Shown in pieces: positions 12,010 through 23,900 of a DNA stretch of 64,000 bases; positions within the stretch are counted from its first letter, which is position 1, and each line of letters begins with the position of its first letter. The DNA comes from Zygnema cylindricum. Its lineage: Eukaryota > Streptophyta > Zygnematophyceae > Zygnematales > Zygnemataceae. The notes under the pieces were generated by a model that was not told the origin of the DNA, did no database searches, and saw only the letters and a list, made by a program, of their open reading frames with translations. The stretch is from assembly GCA_037447655.1 (NCBI GenBank), contig JBBHKE010001073.1:1-64000 (forward strand), in the 5' to 3' direction. Both the position numbers and the translations under genes were made by a program.

Positions 12010-13015
12010 AAAGGCAAATCCCTCATCTCTCCCCCCTCTCTAGTTCTCCCTCTCCATCTACCTCCCCCTCCCCTCCCTCCCCTTCCCTTCTCGCTCTCCC
12101 ACCCCCCCTCCCCATCTCCCTCTCCCTCCCCCTCCCTTTCTCCTCTCCTCCTCTCCCTCTCATCTCCTTTTTCTCTCCCTCTCCTCCCCTCTCCTTCCGC
12201 CCCCCCGCCTTTCCCGCCACTCCCTCTCCTCTCGTTCTCCTCTAATTCTCCTCCCCTCTCTCGTCCCTCTCCCGTCCCTCTCCCCCCCCCTCTCCCCTCC
12301 CTCTCCACTCCCTCTCCCCCTCTCCCCCTTCTCTCCTCCTCACTCTCCTATCCCTCCCCTTCAATCTCCCCTCCCAACCCCCCTCCCCATCCCCCTCCGC
12401 CACTCCCTTCCCCTACTTTTTCCCCCCTCCCTTTCCTTCCCCCCCCTATCCCTCTCCCTCTCCCCCACCTCCCTCTCCCCCACCTCCCCATCCCCCCTCC
12501 CTCCCGATCCTCCTCTCCCTTCCCCTTCCGCTTCCCCCCTTCCGCTTCCCCCCTTTCGCTTCCCCCCTCCCTCCCCCTCCCCATCCCCCTGCCTATCTCT
12601 CTCCCTCCCTCTCCCTCCCTCTCCCTCCCCCGCACCTCCGCATCCCCCCCTCCCTCTCCCTCCCCCTCCCCATCCCCATCCCCCTCTCTATCTCTCCCTC
12701 TCCCTCCCTCTACCTCCCTCCCCCCTTCCCTTTCCCTCTCCCTCCCTTTCCCCCACTGCCCCCCGCTCCTTGTTCCCCCTCCACCCCTACCACCCTCCGG
12801 CCCTTCCCCTCTAACTCCCCCCCACTCCACCTCTCCCCTCTCCCCTCTCCCCCTCTCCCCCTCTCCCTCTCCTTCTCCTCTCCCTCCCTAGAGGGGGAGG
12901 GGGAACGGAGAGAGAAGAGGGAGAGGGAGACAGAGAGGGAGAGGGAGAGGGAGACAGAGAGGGAGAGGGAGAGGGAGAGGGAGAAGAAGAGGGGGAGGGA
13001 GAGGGAAAGGGAGGA
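12010..13015. repeat. Polypyrimidine tract with purine tail
   Basis: From 12010 to about 12889 the plus strand is almost pure C/T (CTCCCTCTCC variants). It then flips to pure G/A until 13015, so the end can fold back on itself. Long open frames on both strands (such as 12348-12830) are composition artefacts. The paralogous tract at 21205-21615 is much shorter. Confidence 0.9.
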
Positions 13016-13412
13016 CTGATGTGCATTCGTATCCGCTCATCCCATTGCAATAATGGTAAATATAGCATAGATATCTGGATTAGTACTGATTTGTTGCAAC
13101 GTGTAATTTGGTAAGAAAAGATGCAACACACATCTCTAGTCTCCATAACAATTTTTTAATAGTCTAAGCTATATGTGTGTTACATGACAATCTGCAATAA
13201 GTTTCGTGTTATATCACAGTATTGCACATTCTTTCGTACTTTATCATAGGAATCTACATTCACAAATCAATGCTTTATGATAACATATGGTGTGATATAA
13301 ACAATGTGTGGTAGAAAAGCATTGTGGTGCACTTTTTAGCAAAATCTACATAAAAAACTTTTATTATTGACATTTAAGACAACGACTTTACAATACTACT
13401 AAGCATATAGGT

Positions 13413-13540
13413 GTATTATAATGGTTGGTTCTCTATGTAGTTCCTTTCTCATGGATTTCCTTTTTAGTCTATGCTTGTATTATAATGGTTGGTTCTCTAT
13501 GTAGTTCCTTTCTCATGGATTTCCTTTTTAGTCTATGCTT
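13413..13540 (+). repeat. 64-bp tandem duplication
   Basis: GTATTATAATGGTTGGTTCT... recurs at exactly 64 bp (13413 and 13477). The same pair is found in unit 2 at 22013 and 22077, so the duplication is older than the segmental duplication. Confidence 0.9.
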
Positions 13541-13809
13541 TTGTCTTGCACTTACAGTGCTCGATCTACTTTTCGGAAAGGGTTTGCATATCCAACCCCC
13601 CCCTATCTTGTACCACACTCACTTTAGGTTTTTAGAGGTACACAAGAAAAACAAAAAAATAATCATGACAAATTTCTTAAGTAGATAGAAACTTACAAAC
13701 AAATACAATTTCACCAGTTGGCCGGTTTGAGTGAAGAGTAGTCGTGTGCACGATAAACTTGTATTTAGAACAAAAAATAGAAAGAACGGTGAAGTAGAAG
13801 GCTGGTAGT

Positions 13810-14425
13810 GTCCCTTGAGTGAGCAAAGAGGGAGAGTGAAGAGAAAAAATGGGAAAGAGGGGGAGTGGGGAAGAGAGGGAGTGGGAAAGGGGGGAAAGGG
13901 GAAGATGGGGAACAGGAGGGGAAGAGGAGATGATGGAAGAGTGCGGAAAATGAGGGGGAATATGAGGGAAAAAGAATGGGAAATAAGAGAGGGGACAAGG
14001 AAAAGAAGGAAAGGAGGATATGAGAACAAAACAAAGAGGAGGAGGTATTTGGGGAAGGTGGGAAAAGAGAGATAGAGGGGTGACATGGAGGAAAATGGAG
14101 GTAAAGAAATAGGAGGAGAGCGAGAGAGGTGGGAGGAGAGTGGGGGATGGAGAAAAGGGAAAGGAGAGATGGGAAAGAGAGTGGGGGATGGAGAGAGGGG
14201 ACGAAGGGGAAGGAGAGAGGGGGAAGGCAAGGAGAAGAGCGGGAGAGGGAGGGGGAGGGGAAGGAAGAGGGCAAAGGGGAAGGGGAAGGGGAGGCGGAGG
14301 GCGAGGGGGAAGGGGAGGGGGTTGGGGGAGGAAGAGGGAGAGGGATAAGAAAGGGAGAGGGCGAGGGAGAGGCAAAGGGAAAGGGAGAGGCAAGAAGAGG
14401 GAGAGGCGAAAGGGGAGGTTTAGTT
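13810..14425. repeat. Polypurine (GGGAGAGGG) tract
   Basis: About 600 bp of almost pure G/A on the plus strand. The corresponding tract in unit 2 (22418-22868) is about 150 bp shorter at its GGGAGG-rich end. Long open frames here are artefacts. Confidence 0.9.
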
Positions 14426-16687
14426 GATGACTAGATTTTCGTCCATGAAAAAAAAAGCATACATCAATATTCTTAGCACCCACTGGAGTTTGTTCCTAAG
14501 GATACAACGCCACAATGTATCCAATGTAAAGAAAAAAGAAGGTTACAGATATAAAAGACTGAAAAAAATGTTATGAAAGGTTTTTTGTCAACATTTGGTA
14601 GGTTTACGCTAAATTTCAGTGAATCCTAGAGGCATTAAGAGAAGGTCTGGATCAGCTTTGAATACTATTTATTCTGTTTTAGGCTAGACTCGAACAATCT
14701 CACTAAAATTTTACACTTCTGTTATAAGTTTGGTCTTACAAATAATCCTGAATACAACCTCACATAATCTTTTATTTTTTTCAACTATTAAACTGAAAAC
14801 CTCTAAAAATCCAAATTCTGAATAACCATGAGGTAGGGTGTTTACCCGCTTTTATACTATTCTCATTCAAATAGGTTACTATATCTATTATTATTATTTA
14901 TTATTTATTTTATTTGCTAAGTCATTGTCCAACATTGAATCTGATTTAAGTTCTTTAGCATCAAAGTACATTGGAAATCTTTCAAAATCCGAGTGCCTGT
15001 TTTTCAGTTTTACAAATACAATACTTTGGCCACTGAATAACTTTCTTGCGCAATTCATTAAATATGGGCGAAGTCTATTTCGTTATTTTATGATGGAAAG
15101 TCCAAAGTCCATAACAAAATGTTTAGAGGGAAACATAATATAAGATAACATAACATAACACACAACATGTAACATTTAACAAGTTACATGTTTTTATAAC
15201 ATATATATGTTTTAGTGTTTTAGTGTTTTATTGTTTTTATGTTTTTCTCTATTAAGTGCTTTGATGATACAAAATCTTATGGTTCTAATAGTTCATTCAC
15301 TAATAAGACTATTAGTGTAAATAACCCTGATTCAGGAGCCGGTTTTTTTAATCCGGAGAGAGGTTTTGCCCTCTGAAGGGTTCAAAAAAAGTCAACCAGA
15401 TTATTTGGAAATTGGATTATAATAAATAGCACTAATTATACCCCATGCTAATAATTCCTTTACTACAATAACACAAATGTGAAATCTTGGCTAAGAATTT
15501 CTTTCAATAAATTAATAAATTAAATTGGCTAATAGATTAGAATTGCGTTTTTCACTCTTTTAAATTAAAGATGTAAACATATTTACCTTGTGAGGAGGCA
15601 TTTTAACCCTTTCTAGGGGCAGATTACCCTACATATCATAGTCTAATATTCCATTTTTTTTTATAAATCCGGATATATCTATGTTCGATTTTATCAAATA
15701 TAGTTTGTGGCCAAAATTAAGTTCAGAAAAATATTCTGACAACACTTTTTTAGAATTTGAATTCTAAAATAGGTAAAAGTTGACAGTTCAGCTGATGAGG
15801 ATTTGGAAACTGGATTTTTTCTGCTGATTCCTTATTTACAAAGAAACCAAAAAAAAACAATGACCTTTGACTTTCGAATTTACCCCTTTAGAATGGGGAT
15901 TTGACTTCCAAAAGGATGAATTGGCCAAAATTATTCTCCTAAAACAAGTTAAGAAACGGCCAAACCATGGTTTTTTGTCAACATTTGGTTATATTTGTTC
16001 CATTTTTATCTGATTTGAGGAGTTCATTTCATTTTTAAATTATGAAATTATAATATTATTTTTGAACCCTTTAATTATCATGGGAAATAGACTACACCCA
16101 AAGGACGGTAAAAAGTCAAACGATGTTTTTCGAGGAATGAAAGTATCCATAATTTTTTTACTTTTTCATTTTGTACATTATTTGACTCCCCAAACATCCC
16201 AATACAGAGATAAGTCCATCGCCAAACTCTAGAAAACCCTCAAAAAAAATTGGGTATTTTTGGGTGTAAACATAGATTACTTTGGACAGCAAACTGACTT
16301 TCCTGGGGTCTCAGGTTCTAAAAGACTCAGTAACTTCGATAATTGTTGAGCATACAAGTACAGAAAAAAAATACATACCTCCGGTTATGATTAAAGAAAT
16401 ATTCAAAGCATAAGTCATTTTGATCAGAATCTTTAAGAGAAATTAGCCGAGATAAGAGTGAATCCTACATACTGTATCAGAATTCTAAACTACATCTGCG
16501 TGACATAGTGCCACTACGATAGCGGCCTAGTCACAATTAATAGATGAATAAGTTCTTAAATTACTACCGTTATCATCATGGCCACATATGAAACTTAAAA
16601 TGCTGCAATCTTTTGATTTTCTCAGAGATTTGTTTTTTAAAGGAAAATATTTAGTTCTTGAGCGGGACATTTACCCAACATCTAAAA

Positions 16688-16765
16688 GGCAGCCCCCAGA
16701 CTTGAACTGGGACAAAGAAAAATTTCCTCACATCCAATGACCGCATTGCAATATTTTCAGGCACT
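16688..16765 (-). repeat. tRNA-like fragment with T-arm
   Basis: On the minus strand CCCAGTTCAAGTCTGGG forms a T-arm (5-bp stem, 7-nt loop TTCAAGT), followed by GGCTGCC and TTTT. The 5' acceptor strand that should pair with GGCTGCC is missing. It is therefore a tRNA-derived fragment or SINE head, not a working tRNA. The duplicate lies at 25138-25215. Confidence 0.45.
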
Positions 16766-17647
16766 CAATATCCCCCGAAAATACTACCAATTTTTTTAGT
16801 TTTTAAGGTCCCATTACCACATGAATCGCTTTTAGAATTAGTAACATTCATTCAGTGCCAATATCTTTTTGTCTTCTAGGCAAAAACAGAGTTCACAGTG
16901 ATTGTTATATCTTGTTACTAACCGTTCAAAAACGGCATTCAAATTGTGGAATTAACGCACTGCCATACCTTATAATACTAAATGATACTACTTACTTCAC
17001 TAAGTTCAGTACTTCGAGGTGTGTACCTTCCCAAAGGAAGTTGACTGCAACTGCAAAAACTCTCTGCCAAGCATATACGTACATATTTTTCCCATGATAT
17101 TTAACAATATCTTGTCTTCAAAACTATTTCGCTATGATAGTACTTGAAATAGACGATTGATGTACAATATACTAAGATTATATGAATGCGGACAACGCCT
17201 ATGATAAATCAGTAGATTTCAAGTACAGAGATATTCACCTAACCCACAATTTAGATCCAAGAGATAACTAGAACCAGTTTTGATGCTTTAGAGTTATCAA
17301 TTGGCTGTGACGATCCTACAATATACCTAATCATTAGGATATAAAGGAAAATCAAGGAAATATGAAACTAGTGTTACCTAACCTGTTGTGGTCCATCTTG
17401 CAAACTGACCATACCTCTTCACTCCATTTAATTATTTTGCCCAAATGTCCAAAAAGTGTTACTTTGTTCAGAGTGTCAATTCGCCGTGTGTAACGGTCTG
17501 TTCTCTATGTTTCCCTCTGCAAAACTAATATTTAACGATAATATCGGATTTCCATAAATCACTCGTTTTGAAAATTAGGCGGTACAACCCTCACGTAAGG
17601 ATAATATGCAGTAGAAGATTCTTCACTAAGATGATGATGACAGATTC

Positions 17648-20600
17648 ATGTGAAATCTCGGGCTCAACATCCATTGGAGCTTGTCCATGTCAATCTATGT
17701 AGACAAATTCAGTTGGAGAGCCTTAGAGAAAATTGATATATTATGGTCATCGTAGATGATTATTCGAGATTTTCGTGGGTGCGATTATTGAAGAGGAAAT
17801 TGGATGCTCTTGAAACTTTTATTGAGTGGCACGCATTTGCCAAGAGACAATGCGAACGGAAATTGAAAGCCATTCGTTCGGATAATGGAGGCGAATTTCT
17901 CGCATTTGAGAGGTATTGTAAGGAGAAAGGAATTACCCAACAATTCACTTCATCTTATTTTCTAGAATCGAATGGAGTAGCCGAAAGGAAGAACAGAACT
18001 TTACAAGAAATGGTGAGGGCAATGGTGCATTCCCCGCTCTAAGTATCTCATTATGGGGAGATGCCATCCTGAAGGCCAATTACATTTGTAATCAGAAACT
18101 TACTTCGGTTTCCGCTGATAAAACACCATTCGAATTACTTTATGGGCGAAAACTGGCTCTCCATCATCTTCGAATTTGGGGATGTCGTGCTACGGTGTAT
18201 GTGGATCAAGCGAAAACGAAAGGAAAATTTGCGGCGAGGAGTTGGCCCGAAATTTTTGTGCGCTATAGTACAAAAGGAAATCTCTATCGTGTATTTGATC
18301 CGGCTCGTCGTATTGTGGAAGAATCCCGAAATGTCAATTTTCATGAAAACTTAAAATTGGTTATTGATAAATTGGCGGAATTGAAGAAGAATCTTGATTT
18401 TTATGAGGTAGACGATGTTGCCAATTTCCCAGAAATTGAGGATTAGGATTCAGACGAGGAACCGGAATCCATTGTCAATATCAAAAAGGGGAAATCAAAT
18501 GTTGAATCGCGTTCGCAGAAATTGGACATTGACATAGATGTTCAGAGTAATGCAAGCCGAAATTCGAAAATGTCGACGGAAAGTCAAAGATCTTCAAGCT
18601 CAAAATTGAGTTTACCAAATGTGGACAAGCTTCTTAGACAGAGTACTCAAGAGAATAGAGGAAAGAAACCAAATCGGCTTTCTTATGACAAAATTGGCGG
18701 AGAGAATTCAAATTCCCATTATTGTGTCTCCGATGCGAAGGAGACGGAATTCCTTTGATAACAATTAATAAGCGAGAATTTGGCCGACGATTTGCAATCA
18801 TACGTGGAGGCAAAAAACTCGTGTGATTGGGAAACGAAGTGGAAGTCGGCATGGGAGAAGGAGTATAAGTCAATTGTGGAAAATCAGACATTTGAAGAAG
18901 TGAAATTAGCAGAAGGAAAGAAAGCGATTGAGGCGAAATGGGTCTTCAAAACTAAAATTGGTGCATCGGGTGAAGTAGTAAAATATAAGGCGAGAGTTAT
19001 ATGCAAAGGATTTCAGCAAAGAGAGGGGGTAGATTACACGGAGACATATATTCCCGTTGTGAAATTCGACTCTCTAAGAATGATTATGGAGATTGCCGCT
19101 GCAAAGAAGAAACACGTTCATCAAATGGATGTGGAGACCGCATTTTTTAATGAAGACTTAGAAGAAGAGGTCTATATGAAGGTGCTTGAATGAGTGACGT
19201 CACGGGAAGGCACGGTATGGCGTCTTCGCAAATCGCTCTACGGATTGAAGCAGGCGCCTCGCACTTGGTATCTGCGCCTACACAGTCTTTTTGGACTTTG
19301 GTTTCACCCGTACGATTTTGGATTCTGGAGTGTACGTGAAAGGAAAATGAATGGATCAAATTATAATTTCAGTGTACGTCGTTGATTTGTTGATGACGTC
19401 AAATAGTTTGGAACGTATATGCGAATTATATATAGAATAGTTTGAAAGCGTACCTGCGTCAACATTTCAAAGTGACAAATCTTGCCGAAGTAAAATATAT
19501 TTTGGGGATCGAAGTGATTCGTAATACGAACGGAGATATTAAGTTAAGTCCGGCGCAATATTGTGAGGAGGTATTAGCGCGATTTTCTATACTGGACGCA
19601 AAACCAATTTCGACGCATATGGACGCGAAAAGTCAATTGCGAAGGTTCGAGGAGGAAGCGACCGCAAACGTAGCATACCGCGAAGCGATTGGGAGTTTAA
19701 TGTACCTAAGTGTTGGTACGCGGTCCGATATTTGGCGGCCGTTTCAATTGTAAGTCAATATTGTCAAGCGCCAAAGAGATCGCATTGGGAGGCCGTCAAA
19801 CGTATATTTCGATACTTGGCGGGTACTATCAATATCGGTCTTGTATTCAAATCTAAAAGCGAATCATTGGAGTGCGTCGGATATTGCGACCCTAATTGGG
19901 GCGGAGATTTTGATTCGGGATAATCTACGTCCGAATACGCGTTCGTGTTTGGTGGGGCGGCGATCTTGTGGAGTTCGCGTCTCCAACCAACCGTGGCAAT
20001 AAGTTCAACGGAGGCCGAGTATATGGCGGCGTGCCACACAAGCAAGGCGTCAATATAGATAAGGCGAACATGGATTTCGATTGGATGTTTAAAAATTTTC
20101 ACGGATAGGATGAGTTCAATGGCCTTTGTGAAAAATCCCGTATTTCATAAGCGCACTAAACATATACGGATCTAATGGCATTTCGTACGAGATTTGGTAG
20201 CGGCTAAAGAAGTGGAATTTTTGTATGTATCAACACTTGAGGAGGCTGCCGACATGCTTACTAAGGCGACGACGTTTGATGTACTTTTAAGAGGAAGACC
20301 TAAATTAGGGTTGTTGTGAGAGAGACGATTCTTCAATGAAAAGGGGGAATGCTACGATTCATTGAAAGAATCGTACGCGGGAAGAATCGGTTCGATTTTG
20401 AAAAACTGTACTTTTTATAATGTATCGAAAGTTACTCTGGCGTACGTTTCAAAAGAGTTCAATATGTTTTGCGAAATGTATTTGTCGTGTCGTTTCGCGT
20501 CTAGAATTGTCGTACGTCTAATTTAGTACAATAGCATTTAAGATTTGTCTAGTAGTTTTGTTTTGACTAGTCATTTTGCAATGTTTGAGTCCTTAGTGAA

Positions 20601-20934
20601 ATTTAGAGTGTTCTAGCTTAATCTGCGGACAGGGTGGCAGATTTCTAGAGGTTTCTTGGCGGCGCACGCTTACATGTGCAGCGCCAAGGCTAGTGTGTTA
20701 TTCAAGGGAAACCATGGACTTGTGTAAAATCAATCAACGATCAATTGGAGGATTACATGGAGGAATAGAAGAGATAAAAGAGAAATTGTAATTTCAGTTT
20801 TTGTATAAATGTGAGAATTTTCGGATATGTCTCATCAATGTTGATTTAATGTTTTATAATCTGAATGCTTCTGCTGCTTTAATTGTTTGTTAAGTGAGCT
20901 CTAAGTTTATTATCGATCCTTTCATGTCGATCAT
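17648..20934 (+). mobile_element. 5'-truncated copy of copia-1 (copia-2)
   Basis: The integrase core (17743-18042) has VDDYSRF, SDNGGEF and ESNGVAERKNRT, carrying the D, D and E positions. The integrase C-terminus (18195-18446), linker (18522-18758), RT N-terminus (18780-19193, HQMDVETAFFNEDLEEEVYMK), rest of RT (19194-19420) and RNase H (19442-20060) follow, separated by stops or frame changes. The 3' LTR closes the element. There is no gag, protease or 5' LTR because the duplication started inside integrase. Confidence 0.9.
20350..20934 (+). repeat. 3' LTR of copia-2
   Basis: 585 bp, TG..CA ends, preceded by the same AAAAGGGGGAA polypurine tract. It is much closer to 11184-11751 than to the 5' LTR at 871, as expected for a segmental copy. 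Confidence 0.9.
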
Positions 20935-23900
20935 TAATTGATAATTCTACCTCCGTGATTTGTTAGGAGAACCTTTTCTTCTGATTGTTTGAAATAGACA
21001 ATTTAATTGGCTGCAGAAGCTGCAGAAGAAATCCTCTATTGACTTGAATAGGCGATCCATAATTTCACAATCTGCCGCCTGTCTAAGCACTTAGTTAGTA
21101 TTTTATACTTTTGATTATCTATTAACACTAACAAATTATTAAAGCTACAAACGAGGGAAGAGTAGCCATCAGAAAATTACGTACAAGTAAAACGGAAAGG
21201 CAAATCCCTCATCTCTCCCCCCTCTCTTCTTCTCCCTCTCCATCTACCTCCCCCTCTCTCTCCTCTTCCTTCCTCAAATGGCAGCATCCCTCCACTGATT
21301 CCATGATCGATCCCATCTATCCGCAACATTCTCGTGTCCTCGATCCGGCTTTGATCTCCAACTGATCCGATCCCATAGATCATCGTCGCTTTCTCTCTCC
21401 TTCCTGATCTGCCTTCCCCTTCCTCTCCTCACTCCTCTCTCCTCTCCTCTCCTCTTCCTCTTCTCTCCCCCTCCCTTTCTCTTCCCCCTCTCCCTAGAGG
21501 GGAGGAACCTGAGAGACAGAAGAGGGAGAGAGAAGGAGGGAGAGGAAGGGAGAGGAGAGAGGGAGAGGGAGACGGAGAGGGAGAAGAAGAGGGGGAGGGA
21601 GAGGGAAAGGGAGGACTGATGTGCATTCGTATCCGCTCATCCCATTGGAATATTGATAAATATAGCATAGATATCTGGATTAGTACTGATTTGTTGCAAC
21701 GTGTAATTTGGTAAGAAAAGATGCAACACACATCTCTAGTCTCCATAACAATTTTTTAATAGTCTAAGCTATATTTGTGTTACATGACAATCTGCAATAA
21801 GTTTCGTGTTATATCACAGTATTGCACATTCTTTCGTACTTCATCATAGGAATCTACATTCACAAATCAATGCTTTATGATAAGATATGGTGTGAAATAA
21901 ACAATGTGTGGTAGAAAAGCATTGTGGTGCACTTTTTAGCAAAATCTACATAAAAAACTTTTATTATTGACATTTAAGACAACGACTTTACAATACTACT
22001 AAGCATATAGGTGTATTATAATGGTTGGTTCTCTATGTAGTTCCTTTCTCATGGATTTCCTTTTTAGTCTATGCTTGTATTATAATGGTTGGTTCTCTAT
22101 GTAGTTCCTTTCTCATGGATTTCCTTTTTAGTCTATGCTTTTGTCTTGCACTTACAGTGCTCGATCTACTTTTCGGAAAGGGTTTGCATATCCAACCCCC
22201 CCCTATCTTGTACCACACTCACTTTAGGTTTTTAGAGGTACACAAGAAAAACAAAAATAATCATGACAAATTTCTTAAGTAGATAGAAACTTACAAACAA
22301 ATACAATTTCACCAGTTGGCCGGTTTGAGTGAAGAGTAGTCGTGTGCACGATAAACTTGTATTTAGAACAAAAAATAGAAAGAACGGTGAAGTAGAAGGC
22401 TGGTAGTGTCCCTTGAGTGAGCAAAGAGGGAGAGTGAAGAGAAAAAATGGGAAAGAGGGGGAGTGGGGAAGAGAGGGAGTGGGAAAGGGGGGAAAGGGGA
22501 AGATGGGGAACAGGAGGGGAAGAGGAGATGATGGAAGAGTGCGGAAAATGAGGGGGAATATGAGGGAAAAAGAATGGGAAATAAGAGAGGGGACAAGGAA
22601 AAGAAGGAAAGGAGGATATGAGAACAAAACAAAGAGGAGGAGGTATTTGGGGAAGGTGGGAAAAGAGAGATAGAGGGGTGACATGGAGGAAAATGGAGGT
22701 AAAGAAATAGGAGGAGAGCGAGAGAGGTGGGAGGAGAGTGGGGGATGGAGAAAAGGGAAAGGAGAGATGGGAAAGAGAGTGGGGGATGGAGAGAGGGGAC
22801 GAAGGGGAAGGAGAGAGGGGGAAGGCAAGGAGAAGAGCGGGAGAGGGAAGAAGAGGGGAAAGGCGGACTAGATTTTCGTCCATGAAAAAAAAAGCATACA
22901 TCAATATTCTTAGCACCCACTGGAGTTTATTCCTAAGGATACAACGCCACAATGTATCCAATGTAAAGAAAAAAGAAGGTTACATATATAAAAGACTGAA
23001 AAAAATGTTATGAAAGGTACACGTTTTTGTCAACATTTGGTAGGTTTACGCTAAATTTCAGTGAATCCTAGAGGCATTTAGAGAAGGTCAGGATCAGCTT
23101 TGAATACTATTTATTCTGTTTTAGGCTAGACTCAAACAATCTCACTAAAATTTTACACTTTTCTGTTATAAGTTTGGTCTTACAAATAATCCTGAATACA
23201 ACCTCAATCTTTTATTTTTTTCAACTATTAAACTGAAAACCTCTAAAAATCCGAATTCTGAATAACCATGAGGTAGGGTGTTTACCCGCTTTTATACCAT
23301 TCTCATTCAAATAGGTTACTATAGTCTATTATTATTATTTATTTTATTTGCTAAGTCATTGTCCAACATTGAATCTGATTTAAGTTCTTTAGCATCAAAG
23401 TACATTGGAAATCTTTCAAAATCCGAGTGCCTGTTTTTCAGTTTTACAAATACAATACTTTGGCCACTGAATAACTTTCTTGCGCAATTCATTAAATATG
23501 GGCGAAGTCTATTTCGTTATTTTATGATGGAAAGTCCAAAGTCCATAACAAAATGTTTAGAGGGAAACATAATATAAGATAACATAACATAACACACAAC
23601 ATGTAACATCTAACAAGTTACATGTTTTTATAACATATATATGTTTTTGTGTTTTTATGTTTTTATGTTTTTGTCTATTAAGTGCTTTGATGATACAAAA
23701 TCTAATGGTTCTGATAGTTCATCATCATTATCCTTGTCCACACTAATAAGACTATTAGTGTAAATAACCCTGATTCAGGAGCCGGTTTTTTTAACCCGGA
23801 GAGAGGTTTTGCCCTCTGAAGGGTTCAAAAAAAGTCAACCAGATTATTTGGAAATTGGATTATAATAAATAGCACTAATTATACTCCATGCTAATAATTC

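Larger units (their letters stand above)
3826..17645. repeat. Tandem segmental duplication, unit 1
   Basis: Unit 1 starts at ATGTGAAATCTCGGG (3826) inside copia-1 integrase and runs through the 3' LTR and about 5.9 kb of flank to GATGATGATGACAGA (17645). The whole order recurs at 17648-26089. Unit 1 is about 5.4 kb longer. The difference is accounted for by the two insertions (3.4 and 1.28 kb) plus expanded polypyrimidine and polypurine tracts (about 0.7 kb). Confidence 0.9.
11752..17645. other. Gene-free flank, part of duplication unit 1
   Basis: The first part is the polypyrimidine and polypurine blocks listed separately. From 14430 to 17640 it is AT-rich with short open frames only. Frames at 14838-15143 and 16855-17097 persist in both duplicates but show no domain, no codon bias I can see and no known motif. 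A 10-bp-arm hairpin AACATGTAAC..GTTACATGTT lies near 15161. Confidence 0.6.

Noticed and set aside
12348-14483. Many long open frames on both strands in CT/GA tracts (also 21429-22961 and 45554-46390)
   Set aside because: They are low-complexity Ser/Pro/Leu or Gly/Arg/Glu translations of polypyrimidine or polypurine DNA, open in several frames at once. No domain or start context supports them.
14838-15143. Frame of about 100 residues kept in both duplication units (also at 23278)
   Set aside because: Retention can be explained by the recent common origin of the units. The sequence is AT-rich and low in complexity and has no recognised family.
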